Shown here in pieces: positions 37,601 through 48,987 of a stretch of 64,000 bases of DNA. The position numbers and the translations under genes were made by a program. The stretch spans positions 17,684 to 81,683 of the forward strand of contig ML977045.1 in assembly GCA_010015675.1 (NCBI GenBank), written 5' to 3'. The notes under the pieces were generated by a model. The model saw only the letters and a program-made list of their open reading frames with translations. It searched no databases and was not told the origin of the DNA. Every line of letters begins with the position of its first letter. Within the stretch, counting starts at the first letter, position 1. The DNA is from Byssothecium circinans (Eukaryota > Ascomycota > Dothideomycetes > Pleosporales > Massarinaceae).

Positions 37601-39859
37601 TCGTGAGTGGCCATCTTAAAATAGTCTAGGGTGATCTGCTCACTATAGTGGTGGATCTTTATAAGTACTAAGATGATTTTATGTTAGATCTTAGGTTGCT
37701 CTAGCATAGCTTGTCCGTTTGCTACGTGCAGTAGATAGGGGTCTTTCTTTAGTAGTGGTCTTAGTCCTGCTAAGAGCGCTACTACTATTAAGATGTAGTT
37801 TACTTATAACCCTAAATCTACTAATACCTTTATCCTTCTTCTACTAAGATAGATTAGGATCTTGATTAGGCGTTCACCTACTGCTCCTAGGGTATATAGC
37901 CCTTTAGCAGTGTTAGGTGAGGGTCTAAAAAAGATGCTCTAAATCTATTCTTCTCTTTTTCTTTAGCGTGCCTTTTGCACCTAGTATGTAGACATGTCTG
38001 CCACCTACTCTAGGTGCAGATGTTATTAACAATTAGGTTCATCTTCATTAATTCTACGGGATCTTCCTTGCCTGGGAACCATGGTCGTGCTCGTTTATCG
38101 TATAAGTGCGTTAGGCACTTATTATCGTAGTAGTCATACTATTTGAACTTATAGTCTTTCTTAATAGTTAGGAAATAGTTTACTTTCATCTTCACATTAT
38201 AGTAGGTGAGATAACTGTTATTATTACACTAGGTAAAGCTGAGCTTTCCATGGTTTCCATTTTGATAGTCTATGTCATATCGCAGTTCCTTGATTACTTC
38301 ATTCTACTATGCTACTTATTAGATGCTTCCTTCTACGAGCTCTTAGTCTACCTAGTTAGCTTGCCTTTCATAGGCTTTTTCCTACCTGTGCCTTAGCTTC
38401 CATTGCTTCCTAGGCCTGGGGTTTAGATCTTCATATAGGCACTCGTTATTAAGTCCTGCGCTAGGCTTCAGGTGTTGGTTGTTGTATCCTGAGCGCCCTT
38501 AATCTATCAGTTCATTATTATTTAATGTGACTTCGCTGTCATACCACATTAGGTCTTCATCCGTCCATCATGGATGGTTTCCCTGCGCGATCTTAGTGTG
38601 GTGTAATTCAGAGTTATAGGGATCTTAGTTCTCTTTTCTAAGGTACTCTTCTTTTCTACTGATAATTTAAAGAGCCCTGTTAGCCCATGATGGTCCTTTA
38701 TTGTCCTTAGCTCATTCGCTAAGCAAGTAGTCCTGAAGTTGTTGTTCTCTTACGTTAAGGGGTTAGTTAGGGTCATTAAGGAAGTCCTAGACTTTATTAT
38801 CTGTAGTGTCTACTTCCTTATTATGCTATATTTAATTAGCTGCTTTACTAACCCTTTTTCTGATAGATAGTTCCTGTATCTTCTATCTGATAGCTTTTCC
38901 TCTTTCTTCGCCTGAATTAATCACTTCCTATTCGTCGTCTTCTTTAACGTTAGGGAGATATCCTAGAGCGTAAGATGCTATAATCATGTTTAACTATTAT
39001 TGGACTATGTGCTTAGCTTTTCCTAGCTTCGCGCAATAGTTTCTAGTGATGTGGCCTGTTCTTCCGCACGAGTAGCACGTCCTAGCTTCTTTCTCATAGC
39101 GGTAGCCCTTCCCTTTCCCTTTTTCAACGTTGTTAAGCTGCATTAGTTGCAACCCATAGGGGTCTAAGTACTATTTTCATGGTTTTATGGCGGGGAAGTA
39201 CCTAGGCTTAGTGTAGGTACTTTTAGTCTTACCCGCACTTAGTCCGCTCCATTTATTGTGTAGCTTAGAGGTTAACTCGTATAGTTGCCCATTAATTCTG
39301 ATGGATTCCTAGTATAGTTCCTCTAAGGTAGTGATGGATGCTCCTAATCACATAAGCTCTATTTTAATGGTATCCTTAAGGCCTTATCTATACATGGTCA
39401 TAAGTGCCTTATCTTCCTAGCCTATCTAAATCGCGTAGTGTTGAAACTCCACGGCGTATTCAGCAGCTAAGCGTTATTGCCTAAGGCGTTACACCTTTCT
39501 TCCTACGATAGATTCTTCATTTAAGACTCTAAAGACCTGTTAGAGACAGGTCTTAAACTAGGCGTAGTCTTTAAAGAGTATCATGACTTCATCATCATTA
39601 TTATCGTCGTCTAGGTATTTAGTGAGATAAGGGTTAATCTATTATTTAACGTCGCCACGCATGTAGGTCATGATAAAGGAGGCTTTATCCACGTCGTTAA
39701 TGGTGCTAGCTGTAAACTTAAAGTATAGGTTAATCTGCAGGAGCTATCCTTTAAGTTTAACGCGATCTCCATGGTAGAGATCTAGTTTAGTGACCTTGCT
39801 AGCGTTACCGTAAGATTAGGTATCATGTGTCTTAGATATCCTTCTAAGGGTGTTCAAAA

Positions 39860-40321
39860 TGTTAAGGTCTAGGGGGGGCTTATTACTAGAGATGGCTTGA
39901 AGAGCTTTTAGGTGATAAGAGTGCTTAAGGTTCTAGAGCTCAGTTAGTTCTCTAGAAGAGATATCAATTCATAACACATAGTAGTACTCTAATAGTACGT
40001 GGTAATGTTCATCTAAAGGGCGTACACTTAGTAAACTTAGGTAAGCTTGCAATTATAGAGTATAAGATACTGAATAGATTGTAATCCTAAGTAAAAGGTT
40101 AAACACGACTCCTATAATGTAGAGATCAAGTTTATCTATATACTAGTTATGTCCCTTCATCCTATCTATCCTACTTATCCTAGTTCCTTATAGGACCTCT
40201 AGGACTCCTAGGACGCTAGGATAGTTACGTGACTCTACTTACTACTCGTGACCATCTGTCTGGTTAGGGCGCGCAGCTAGTTATTACATAAGTGTAGCAA
40301 CCCTACTTCTAGATTATAATA
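39860..40321. repeat. Gypsy LTR (5' LTR in element orientation)
   Basis: A 462-bp partner of 33573-34034 in the same orientation. It carries more A/T at variable sites and is flanked on the right by CTTCT. Confidence 0.92.
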
Positions 40322-40326
40322 CTTCT

Positions 40327-40674
40327 ATTACATCTTCTTCTATTTGCACACCTTCCATTAGTTCGCCTTAGGAAGTATTCTCTGTAGGAAGTTCTGCAAT
40401 AATATAGTCAAGTAGATCTACAGTATATCCTATATTCTCGCCCTGTACCTTAGGGAAATGTGCGCTATAGTCTTTAATAGTGCGTAGATTATACGTACTA
40501 GGAAGCTTGCATGCTTTACTATCGTGAAAGAGTTAGATAGTAGAGTCTGTATAATCCCTATCATGCTATGCTTAGTAGATTAGAGAGAGTAGCACGCGTT
40601 ATTATCAGGGGAATAGCATAGGGAATAGCGGAACAGGCATCTTTGACTTAGTGTTAACGCTAATCAGGTATCTA
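40327..40674 (-). pseudogene. Middle part of the unknown minus-strand gene of element X
   Basis: Lying between the two retrotransposons, it reads YNLRTIKDYSAHFPKVQGEN, then IGYTVDLLDYIIAELPTENT and GELMEGVQIEEDVIE, with one stop. It continues into 33567 across the gypsy insertion in the same frame, and begins at the copia target site ATCTA. The acidic C-terminal half is well preserved. The family is not recognised. Confidence 0.55.
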
Positions 40675-40818
40675 TGTAAGACAGTATATAGGCACCGAGA
40701 GCATATTGTAGAGCGAGTCGACTGATGTATTAGTGTGGCTCAGGAGTCAAGGCTATATAGGAGGTAGGCGACGCTAGGCCAAAGAGGGAGAACCAACCGA
40801 GATAGGACGGGAGGATCC
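40675..40818. repeat. Copia LTR, left copy (truncated by gap)
   Basis: 144 readable bases, nearly identical to the start of 46845-47012. The remaining 24 or so bases fall inside the run of N. Confidence 0.9.
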
Positions 40819-40898
40819 NNNNNNNNNNNNNNNNNNNNNNNNNNNNNNNNNNNNNNNNNNNNNNNNNNNNNNNNNNNNNNNNNNNNNNNNNNNNNNNN
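40819..40898. other. Assembly gap (80 N)
   Basis: A run of N inside the copia element, beginning within its left LTR. A reading frame spanning it is an artefact. Confidence 1.
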
Positions 40899-43422
40899 AG
40901 GTAGATGAGATGAATGAGAGATAGCAGGAAAACCCCCAACCTACGTGAGGAGAGGAAACAAGCTATCAGCAGGTTCTTGTGTGACTGCTTTGTGTGAGAG
41001 AGAAGTAAGGAGTAATATGCTCAGGTGCAGGGCGATCAGGACGGCAGTAGTCCATCAGTGACGTTCAAGTAGGCCAGTATACAGATGGGGCCTAGATCAG
41101 ATAGAGAGGGGAGGCTTATTTATTAATCAAGGTCAGATTAGTGAGTGACTGAGAGCGTTGCTAGGTACTTGGTTAACTGGGACGGTCAAGTAGAGGAGTG
41201 TCAGTTACTTAGTTTGTTAAGGATATATCAGTGAGTAGAGCCAGTGCGAGGATTAAAGGGCTCGACTTAGTGTAAGGATTAATGGGCTCACTTTAGTATC
41301 GCGAGGATTGAAGGGCTCGCATGTGTTTGTACTGAAGAGGCTATAGCGTAGAGATAGGTAGCTAATCTATTCTAGTTAGAGCAGCGTTTAGCTATTAATA
41401 ACTTTGCAATAGATAGTGCCTAGTCGTAAACGTCTTCACTAGTTCCTAAGGCAGTGATACAACACTTGATAGTAAGCTAAGGATTGATAGGCTTAGTAGT
41501 AGATCAGTACTTAATCATTAGTAATGAGCCAGTAGGAAGGATGAGGATTTTGAAGGCCCATCAGTCGGCTGTCGGTTGAATGGCATGGAGGAGTGTTCAA
41601 ACGGGCTCAAGATGAAGGAGCTTGATCTATTCTTAGTGTTTTTGCTTTGAGAGCAGCTTGGTCAACCCATCGGCTAGTTAAGAGTTCATATTGATGTAGG
41701 CGGGAGACATAGTCCCATGAAGCACCTATTCATGAAGCCAGTGATAGTGGATATCCACGTGACGGAGCGTGGTTTTAAGTTGCAGTGAATTAGCTGTTAG
41801 TAGGCGAATCATCTGTTTGTTATCACAGTACATGGCGGGCTATTTATTAAATTCTAGACGTAGGTCTTTAAAGATCCATAACCACTAATAGTACTTAGTG
41901 TAGCCAGTAGAGAGGCCCATGAGTTCGGCTTTAGTAGTTGATTTGACAACGCAGCATTAGAGTATTACTTTCTAATTGATTAGTCCACCAAAGAGGAAGA
42001 AGATATAGCCTTAAGAGGACTTACGGGTAGCCTTGTAATTAGCGTATGAGGCGTTGGTTGCTCCGAAGAAGTCAGTTTCGTCTGTTTCCTTCTTATAGAG
42101 ATGAGGTGTGGTGAGGTCCTTAGAGTAATGCAGAGTAAGGTCTTAAGAGTAGTACAGGTATGTGAGGCATTAGTAGGCCGTAGAGAGGTGTTTAGGTCCT
42201 AGGTTAGTAAGAAATTTGGCAAGCTTTAAATGAGCTTTAGTGATATTAGGTTAGGTAGCACCAGCAGCGTAACTAATAGAGCTAATAATTTATGAGTACC
42301 AGTGAGAGTTCTCCTCGTTCTTAGACTCAGGAGAAGGGACGAGTTCTTTAAGTGGAAGCGGTGTTGACGGAGTCTTATTCTAGGCGGATTTCATGGGCGC
42401 CTTAAACTTATTATAGATTATCTCAATGTAGTCCCTTTATAAAAGCCAGAGGTGACCATTCTCACGATCCTAATGAGTGTTAATGCTGCAGAACGTTTTG
42501 GTATCACGACCCTAAAGGTCAGTAATCTCATAGCGTTGCTTTAGCTTTCATTCAAACTCATTGAGGGCGTTCGAATAGCCAGGGAGTGCCATGGTGATGA
42601 TATCATCAACATAGAAGAATATAATTATCTTATCATTTATTTAAAGGTAAGGGGCGTTAAGGATTAGTTAAAGGCTGAGGTCCTTTAGTGTATTAGTAAA
42701 GTCTTTATACTATAGCAGCAGAGAGATGCGTAAGCCATAGAGCGCCTTAATGAGCTCCTAGCAGTGGGCACCGTCTTGGAAGCCTTCTAGTTCCTATATC
42801 TAGATTAGTGAGGGGAGAAAGGCGTTTATAAAAGCGTTGACAGCGTTATATTGCTGTATATCCATATTAAAGTAGGCAGCAATCACTATTAGAGCGCGGA
42901 AGATTTGGATAGCAAGAGTAGCAGCATAGGTATTGCCTATGGTAGTCTGTAAGTCTCCTCTTACCACGATGCGCGCTTTAAACTTTACTAAGAAGCCAGC
43001 TTCTAACTTGTATGTGAAGACCCACATGAGAGGTATTACTTCAGTGTCTGGTGGTAGTTTAGTAAGGGCGCGAACTTTGTATATGCCTTTGCGTTTGATT
43101 GTCTTGAGTTCCTTGTGACAAGTAGTAATAAAGCCTGCTTAAAGCTAATCTAGCAGCTTTAGTACGTCCGCCTAAAAGCGTGGGACTAGGGGTAACTAAT
43201 CTTAGTGTACCTATTAAGACAGAGTAACTAATCAAGGCAACTTATCACTAAGGGAGGCGGCCACAAAGGTGTTCTAATAGGTCTAGATTGCATTAGTAGC
43301 ACGGTTTCTAGTGCGTTTCGCTAACACGTTTTCTTCATCTAGGTGTTAGTTAGTTTTATACTTCCTTTTTCAGAAACTAGGATCTAGTAAAGAGATTTAA
43401 GAGTCTCTAGTAGTATGTAAGT

Positions 43423-43645
43423 GAGTTGAAGGGAATTATGAGCCTCTAGAATAAGTGTTAGAAGAGATTCGTGAGTCTTCTAAATTGAGTGAAGAGATTA
43501 GTAGGTCTTCAATAGGTTGCGACGAAAGTTAAGTTAAAGGGATTCATGAGCCTCTAGGATAAGTGTCAGAAGAGATTTGTAAGTCTTCTAAATTAAGTGA
43601 AAAGATTAGTGGGTCTTTAATGAGTTGCGATAAAAGTTAACTTAA
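43423..43645 (-). repeat. 108-bp in-frame tandem duplication inside copia
   Basis: Two copies begin with GGGAATTATGAGCCTCTAG at 43431 and GGGATTCATGAGCCTCTAG at 43539. The exact period is 108 bp (36 codons). Copy differences are mostly transitions. It lies in the polyprotein linker between integrase and reverse transcriptase on the minus strand. Confidence 0.8.
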
Positions 43646-46600
43646 CGGGGTGGCTAATAAGAGCTTACTAGGTGCACCCTATAGTGTCTGATTAGCTGGC
43701 GCACGGCCCTAGCGCGGTAGTGAATTGCGCGAGCTACTTAAGCGTCCTTGACGACTAAGTGATTGATGGGACTAGTTAATTAATAAGACGGGAGATAGAT
43801 ATAGATTCTAATTGCCTTGAGCTTGGCCGTGTGTGTCGCCTAAGAGTAGTTGTTTAGTAGAAGGGACGGGAACAGTATTAAATAAATTCTCATAAACTTC
43901 TTCATCTAATTCCTCCTGCTTAGTGTTGGTATCTTCTTTGATCTCCTCCATGGCTGCTTTAAGCTAGATGCCTGATAGTGGGTCTTCGTCCGCGTCACTA
44001 AAGAAGTGTTGCTCGTCAAAGGTAACGTCCTAAGTGCGTATAACCTTGCCTCTATGTCCACGTGATGAAGCCTTTGGTACCTAGATGCGGTAGATGTTGC
44101 AGGAATCAATACCTACGAGGTAACTAATAAGGGCACGAGGGGAGAGCTTATTGGTGCGCGCAGGTTGTTTATGGAGGTAGTATGCTCAGCAACCATAGAT
44201 TTAAAGATGAGCTAGTGAGGGTTGCTTACTATAGGCAGCTTTAAATGGTGTCTTCCAGTTAAGTACTTTAACTAGCATTTGATTAAGTAGGTACGTGGCG
44301 TATACGTATATCTCTTTACAGAGGTAAAGAGGGAGATTAGATATGACTTAGAGGGAGTAAGCCACTGTGATAAGCATTTTCCTAGAGCGTTCTGCGTGTC
44401 CAGATTATTCCACTGTATTTAGTGCTCGCAGTTAAAGTGTTATACCCTTTTCTTTGCAGAGTTCTGCGACACCTTCTTTATTAGCGAAGCCATAACCAGC
44501 TTCCTTGTCCATGTGTACGAAGGTTGGTGTGGTATTATACCGTCTCTTAATCATCTAGTCTATGAGCTTAAAGACGCGAATAAGGATAGGTCCTGATTAA
44601 TTCTAGATTGCGTATGCCATGTAGGTCTTAGTAACTAGACAGTACCCGTGAAAGAGGTAGTAATTGCCTGCAAGAGATTTACCGTTGAGGGTAATAAGAT
44701 TGATTGCTATAGCCTTAAAAGGACGGGTAGGCATATGCTCATGGTCTGATCGTTAAGATATGATATAAGTCGCTTTATTAATACTACACTAAGGATAGTC
44801 CTTAATCAAGGGTGACAATGTGGTCAGTGGGTCTATCCTAATAACGTTAGTGGATAGTTTGTCCAGCGTGTCAGCCCTAGGATGGCCTATAAGGATATGT
44901 GCTTGCATGCTGGTAAGCTTTCAAGTAGGGAGAGGAGCCTTAGAGCGCCTTTAACGTTAGCTACTCTTCTTAGAGGCGAAGGCCCTAAAAGGCTGTTTAG
45001 TATAGTCGTGCTTAGCCATTACTAGAGAAGTATGACGCTTAAGTATGAGGTAGTGACTACTGGATGATGTAACCTTTGCCTACACTAGGTTGGATTTGTG
45101 ATTAAGTGTGTATAGGTAGAGACGTCCTGAGTTGAAGTGGATATTCTTAGCCTTAAAGCGTGAGAGGGCGATAAGAGAAGTAATGAAATCAGGGTAGAGA
45201 GCGACGTTCTTAAGTATAGTACGTTGAGGGCCCTAGAGAGTATTAATCATGATGTCACATTCTCCCTAGGCGACGATCTTAACTAAGTCATTGCCGCAGC
45301 CGAGTCTCTTACTAGGTAGCGCTGGCTGTTTCCATATAAATTCATTAGGGTTATTGCTAACGTATACATCTGAGCCATAGTCAAGTATCCATGAGTGGAG
45401 AAGGACGTTCCCTTAGTCGCGCTGGTTGCTTATAGTGATATAGTGTATAGCATAGGATTATTTATGTTCTCTGTCTAAGTTCTAGTTACTAGCATTAACG
45501 TATAAAGCTATTGTAGTGCCGTTGTTCTAAGCCTAGCGTTATAGCTCTCTATCACGGATTTTATTAAGTAGGTCCGCATTGCGTTTAACGCTTTAGTATT
45601 ACTTAAGATTGTCTGTGCATTTAGGATCAATCTTAAAGCCCGTTGGCTAAAGCCATGTGCAGATGTATAGGTATTAACCCTAATAAGTAGTTATTAGGTG
45701 AGAGTTAGGCTTACCGCAAGGGCAAGGCTTTAATTGTGATTTTCTAGCCACCTAAGTATTCGTCCGTTTGCGCGAGTTACCACCATAGTTGTTGGGCGTC
45801 ACTAACGGTCTAGTAGATGGTCTCTGGCTAGTGCCCAATTTATTGTATGATGATTTAGCGCCGCTGAGGGTAGCAGCGTGTGTTGTGCCTCGTATATTTG
45901 GCTGCCGTAGGTGGTGGAGGTAGGACGTGTTCCTATATTATTTAATAAGAGCTAGGACGGTAACGTCAGCCGGAATTTCAGGAAGAGGTGATAGAATGAG
46001 GTATTACTATTTAGGTATTACTGGTTGACCTTAAGACGCTAGGACGGCTAGTACGACGACCTCTTTTAGAGGAGGTGGATTAACCTTTGCCGTGGTATAC
46101 ACCTCACAAGCAGCCTAAACCTTCATGTTAATAGTAGCTGCAAAGCCTAAGTTAATTAAGTGAAAGACTGATAGTAGGTCAAGCTAGGGACTAAAGTCCT
46201 AAACCGTAGTAACCTTAAGTTTAAAAGCTTTAGTAAAAGTAATAAGGAAATCATTTATCTAGTCCTTAAGTAATGAGCGTCCTATGATAAAGCATTTAGC
46301 CTTTATGTATGCCTTGTCTGCTTCTTCTTGCTTTGTAATTGTTAATTTAGAGTAGTGCTGGTATAGGAACGCCACCTAAGCTATGACAGTTGAATCCTCG
46401 GGCATTAATGAAAGGATAGCTGGTTGAATAGTATCAGTGATGTAGATCTAGAGCTTATTGAGAGCTTTCTCACAATCAATATACCACTTGCGACGTTCTT
46501 TCCAGACTATAGTATTGACGTTGTCTTCTGGGTCAGAGGGGACCTCTTCAAGGAGCGGCTTCGTAGGGATCTTAGGGTTAACGTATTTAAGTACGCTAAG

Positions 46601-46844
46601 GGCTTTCGCGGTACGTCTAAGGACCATATACTATTCTTTAAAGTTGCGCGTGCCTTTTAGGACGATAGATTCCTTTGAGGACATGATGGAGGTGATCGTG
46701 GATCAATTATAGCTTTATAGGCGGAGATTAGTTAAGGTGAAAACTCTATAGAGGGTCCGTGGGCTACTTAGTCGTTAAGGACGCTCAAGTAGGTTATAGT
46801 TGATTAAGTAGTTGACAATTTTAGAGTTATTCCGGGCTCATAAC

Positions 46845-47012
46845 TGTAAGACAGTATATAGGCACCAAGAGCATATTGTAGAGCGAGTTGACTGATGTAT
46901 TAGTGTGGCTCAGGAGTCAAGGCTATATAGGAGGTAGGCGACGCTAGGCTAAAGAGGGAGAACCAACCAAGATAGGATAGGAGGATCCTGAGGCTGTGTC
47001 TAGAGTCTTACA
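46845..47012. repeat. Copia LTR, right copy (168 bp)
   Basis: Complete, from TGTAAGAC to its inverted end GTCTTACA, followed by the ATCTA target duplication. It is short for an LTR but within the copia range. Confidence 0.93.
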
Positions 47013-47017
47013 ATCTA

Positions 47018-48200
47018 TAAGGCACTTCTAACTTCTATAGTACTAACCTTGCAGCGATAATCTGTTATAGTTAGCTTATGCCTAATACCCTAACTAATAC
47101 TACACTTACTCAACCCTATCGCATAGGTAGCTTTAATTTAGTCTTCTTAAATACCTTTTAAGTAGTACCAGCTTATTAATGGTTAGTTCTAGACTAATAC
47201 TAGGTCTAATACCCTACTCACCCATCCTAAACGCACTAGCTTCTTTCTAGCTACTAGAAGAGCGACTTAGTTATTAAGTGTTAGGTTAAGCTACTAGATA
47301 TAGCGCTGCTTAGTATTAGCTATGGTATTAGGTTAGTTGCGTTGCACTTATAATAAATATGCCTTACGGCATGCGTAGAATAAATCCCTTCAGCCCTTAA
47401 TAATAGAGAATCCTTAACTTTTCTACTATAATGTTAAGCTCTCTATTCTAGTATCTCTTCACCTATAGCTAGTAGCTAAGCTCTATCCATTCTTCCCTCT
47501 CTTTATTACTTAGGTTAGGCACTATTATATCAAATTTTTCTTTTTTCTCCTTAATGTCCGTCATCTTTTTATCCGCTTTGCCTGCGTTAGATTTGCCCTT
47601 TTTGCTTAACTTACTACTCTCTGCACTCTCATTAATAGTAGATGAGGCAGCGTTAATAATATACTAAGGTGGCATAAACTCATCTTCTAGTGCCTAGACC
47701 TTTTCTTAAGGCTTAAAGACTAATCTTACAGTTTTATAGTTAGATTCTAGCTTTCTAGTGCGTGCTATAGCTAGCTATATCTAGAGCAGATTCTAACTCT
47801 CCCTATATATTATTAGTTATACCTAATACCAGACTAATACTCTTCTCATACCTAGCCTTAAGCGCTGCATTGCGACTCTAAATTCAAAGCATGTCCTTAA
47901 GTTGCTTACGCTTATTTTCATCTGTAGCGCTATCAAGTAGGTGCTGAATACGTGGCAAGAACTTCTTTGTCTAGAAAATAGAGCACGCCTTTACTAAGTT
48001 AGTATATAATTATTCAGGTATAGGGGGTTATTATACCTTATTATTAGCGTTTTTTCCCTTTTAAATCATGAAGTCTTCGCCCTGCTTACTTGCGCAAAGT
48101 TTGTTATTTTTAATGGTGCTTGCATTTGATGAGTATACATCAGCAGCCTTCACCTTCTTCTAGTCTGCTATTGCAGTAAGAGGGCTTAGCAGGATGTATT
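47018..48200 (-). pseudogene. 5' part of the unknown minus-strand gene of element X
   Basis: On the minus strand a degraded but readable charged protein runs ADVYSSNASTIKNNKLCASK, KKFLPRIQHLLDSATDENKR, KQLKDML. An intron follows at about 47868-47820 (GTATGAG to ATATAG). Then come KLESNYKTVRLVFKP, ASSTINESAESSKLSKKGKS, KADKKMTDIKEKKEKFDIIV and NKEREEWIELSY. A further intron-like block is near 47.2 kb. Repeated TAG/TAA replace probable Gln codons. The gene continues past the copia insertion into 40674-40327 and 33567-33390. It is transcribed divergently from the histone-like gene. I recognise no domain. High Lys/Glu content suggests a nuclear or coiled-coil protein, which is inference only. Confidence 0.5.
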
Positions 48201-48987
48201 AGGTAGGTATTAGGCGTTATTTAGTAGTAGGGCAAAGTTACGTGTAGTACGTAGACGTTATATAAGGAGTATATAGGAAGTAGTATTAAGTAGTAAATTT
48301 TTAGTAATAAGTTTATTTATAGTTACACAAAATTAAAAGTGGGGCTAGGTAGTAATTACAGGAAATTATCACTAGCCTATCATGTGCGTTAAATGCGCCT
48401 AACACTTTACGACATAATTCTGGCATAAGCGTGTGTAGCTTAGTTAGCTGCATAAGTACATACTAGAATTATAGTATTAGGTTAGGTATTAGTCTCTCTT
48501 TAGAAGCCATTTCCCATCTTTATACGTGGTTTTCTCGCTAACGTAATGTTTTCTCTTTTATTTTACTTCTCTTTACGCCCTTACCTTTACTACTTACTTT
48601 TACTGCTTACCCTTACTAGCTACCTTTACATTGCCTTCTTACTTCTCGCACTTACCTACCACCCCGCACTTTAACAACTCTTGATCTTTGCAATTTTGCT
48701 GTCTTTATGGTCGCAAAGCTTTGCAGCTATAGTATAGCTATAACTAAAGTATTAGGCTTAGTATTAGCCTTTCTATATATATACTCCCCTATAATTTCCC
48801 CTTCTATTGCCTACTAATTTTAACTTCCTTGCGTACTATTACTATTCCTATTTCTTACTTTTACTATTCGTATTTCTCACTTTTACTTTCACTATTAACG
48901 TTATTAGTTTTCCGTCTATTTTCTAACTAAAAAGTAGTTAGTTTACGTCTATCTTATTTTCTTTTATACACCTTACAACATACCATC
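48201..48987. promoter_or_regulatory. Region between the two divergent genes of element X
   Basis: AT-rich. It holds a possible start of the minus-strand gene (MASKERLI near 48.51 kb) and a T/C-rich leader with many short ACTTTTACT-like repeats at about 48.58-48.92 kb before the histone-like ATG. It may serve as a divergent promoter. Confidence 0.35.

Larger units (their letters stand above)
33573..40321 (-). mobile_element. Ty3/gypsy LTR retrotransposon (relic)
   Basis: Two 462-bp LTRs flank 5.8 kb, with target duplication CTTCC at 33568-33572 and CTTCT at 40322-40326. The coding strand is minus. Gag carries a zinc knuckle, CYSCGRTGHITRNYC, at 39033-39077. A degraded protease region lies at about 37.8 kb. 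Reverse transcriptase spans about 37.12-36.72 kb (PVLFALKKDGSL, RAKIFTAL, IMPFSLTNALATF, then YLDNILIY, a mutated YLDDILIY). RNase H and integrase remnants run to about 35 kb. RT before integrase fits the Ty3/gypsy order. Stops and transitions throughout make it inactive. It also holds an antisense reading frame (separate entry). Confidence 0.9.
40675..47012 (-). mobile_element. Ty1/copia LTR retrotransposon (relic)
   Basis: LTR starts lie at 40675 and 46845, and each begins TGTAAGAC. The right LTR ends GTCTTACA at 47012, and the perfect 5-bp duplication ATCTA lies at 40670-40674 and 47013-47017. The coding strand is minus. The reverse transcriptase contains VFTYKLEAGFLVKFKARIVV, NTYAATLAIQIFRALIVIAA and YNAVNAFINA (43027-42800), with FYVDDIIT at about 42.6 kb. 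These are hallmarks of RVT_2 of the copia type. Upstream remnants of gag and integrase extend to about 46.7 kb. Stops are frequent. The left LTR is broken by an 80-base gap. Confidence 0.9.

Noticed and set aside
40730..40939. Minus-strand frame containing a run of unknown residues
   Set aside because: It spans the 80-base assembly gap inside a copia LTR and is not interpretable.
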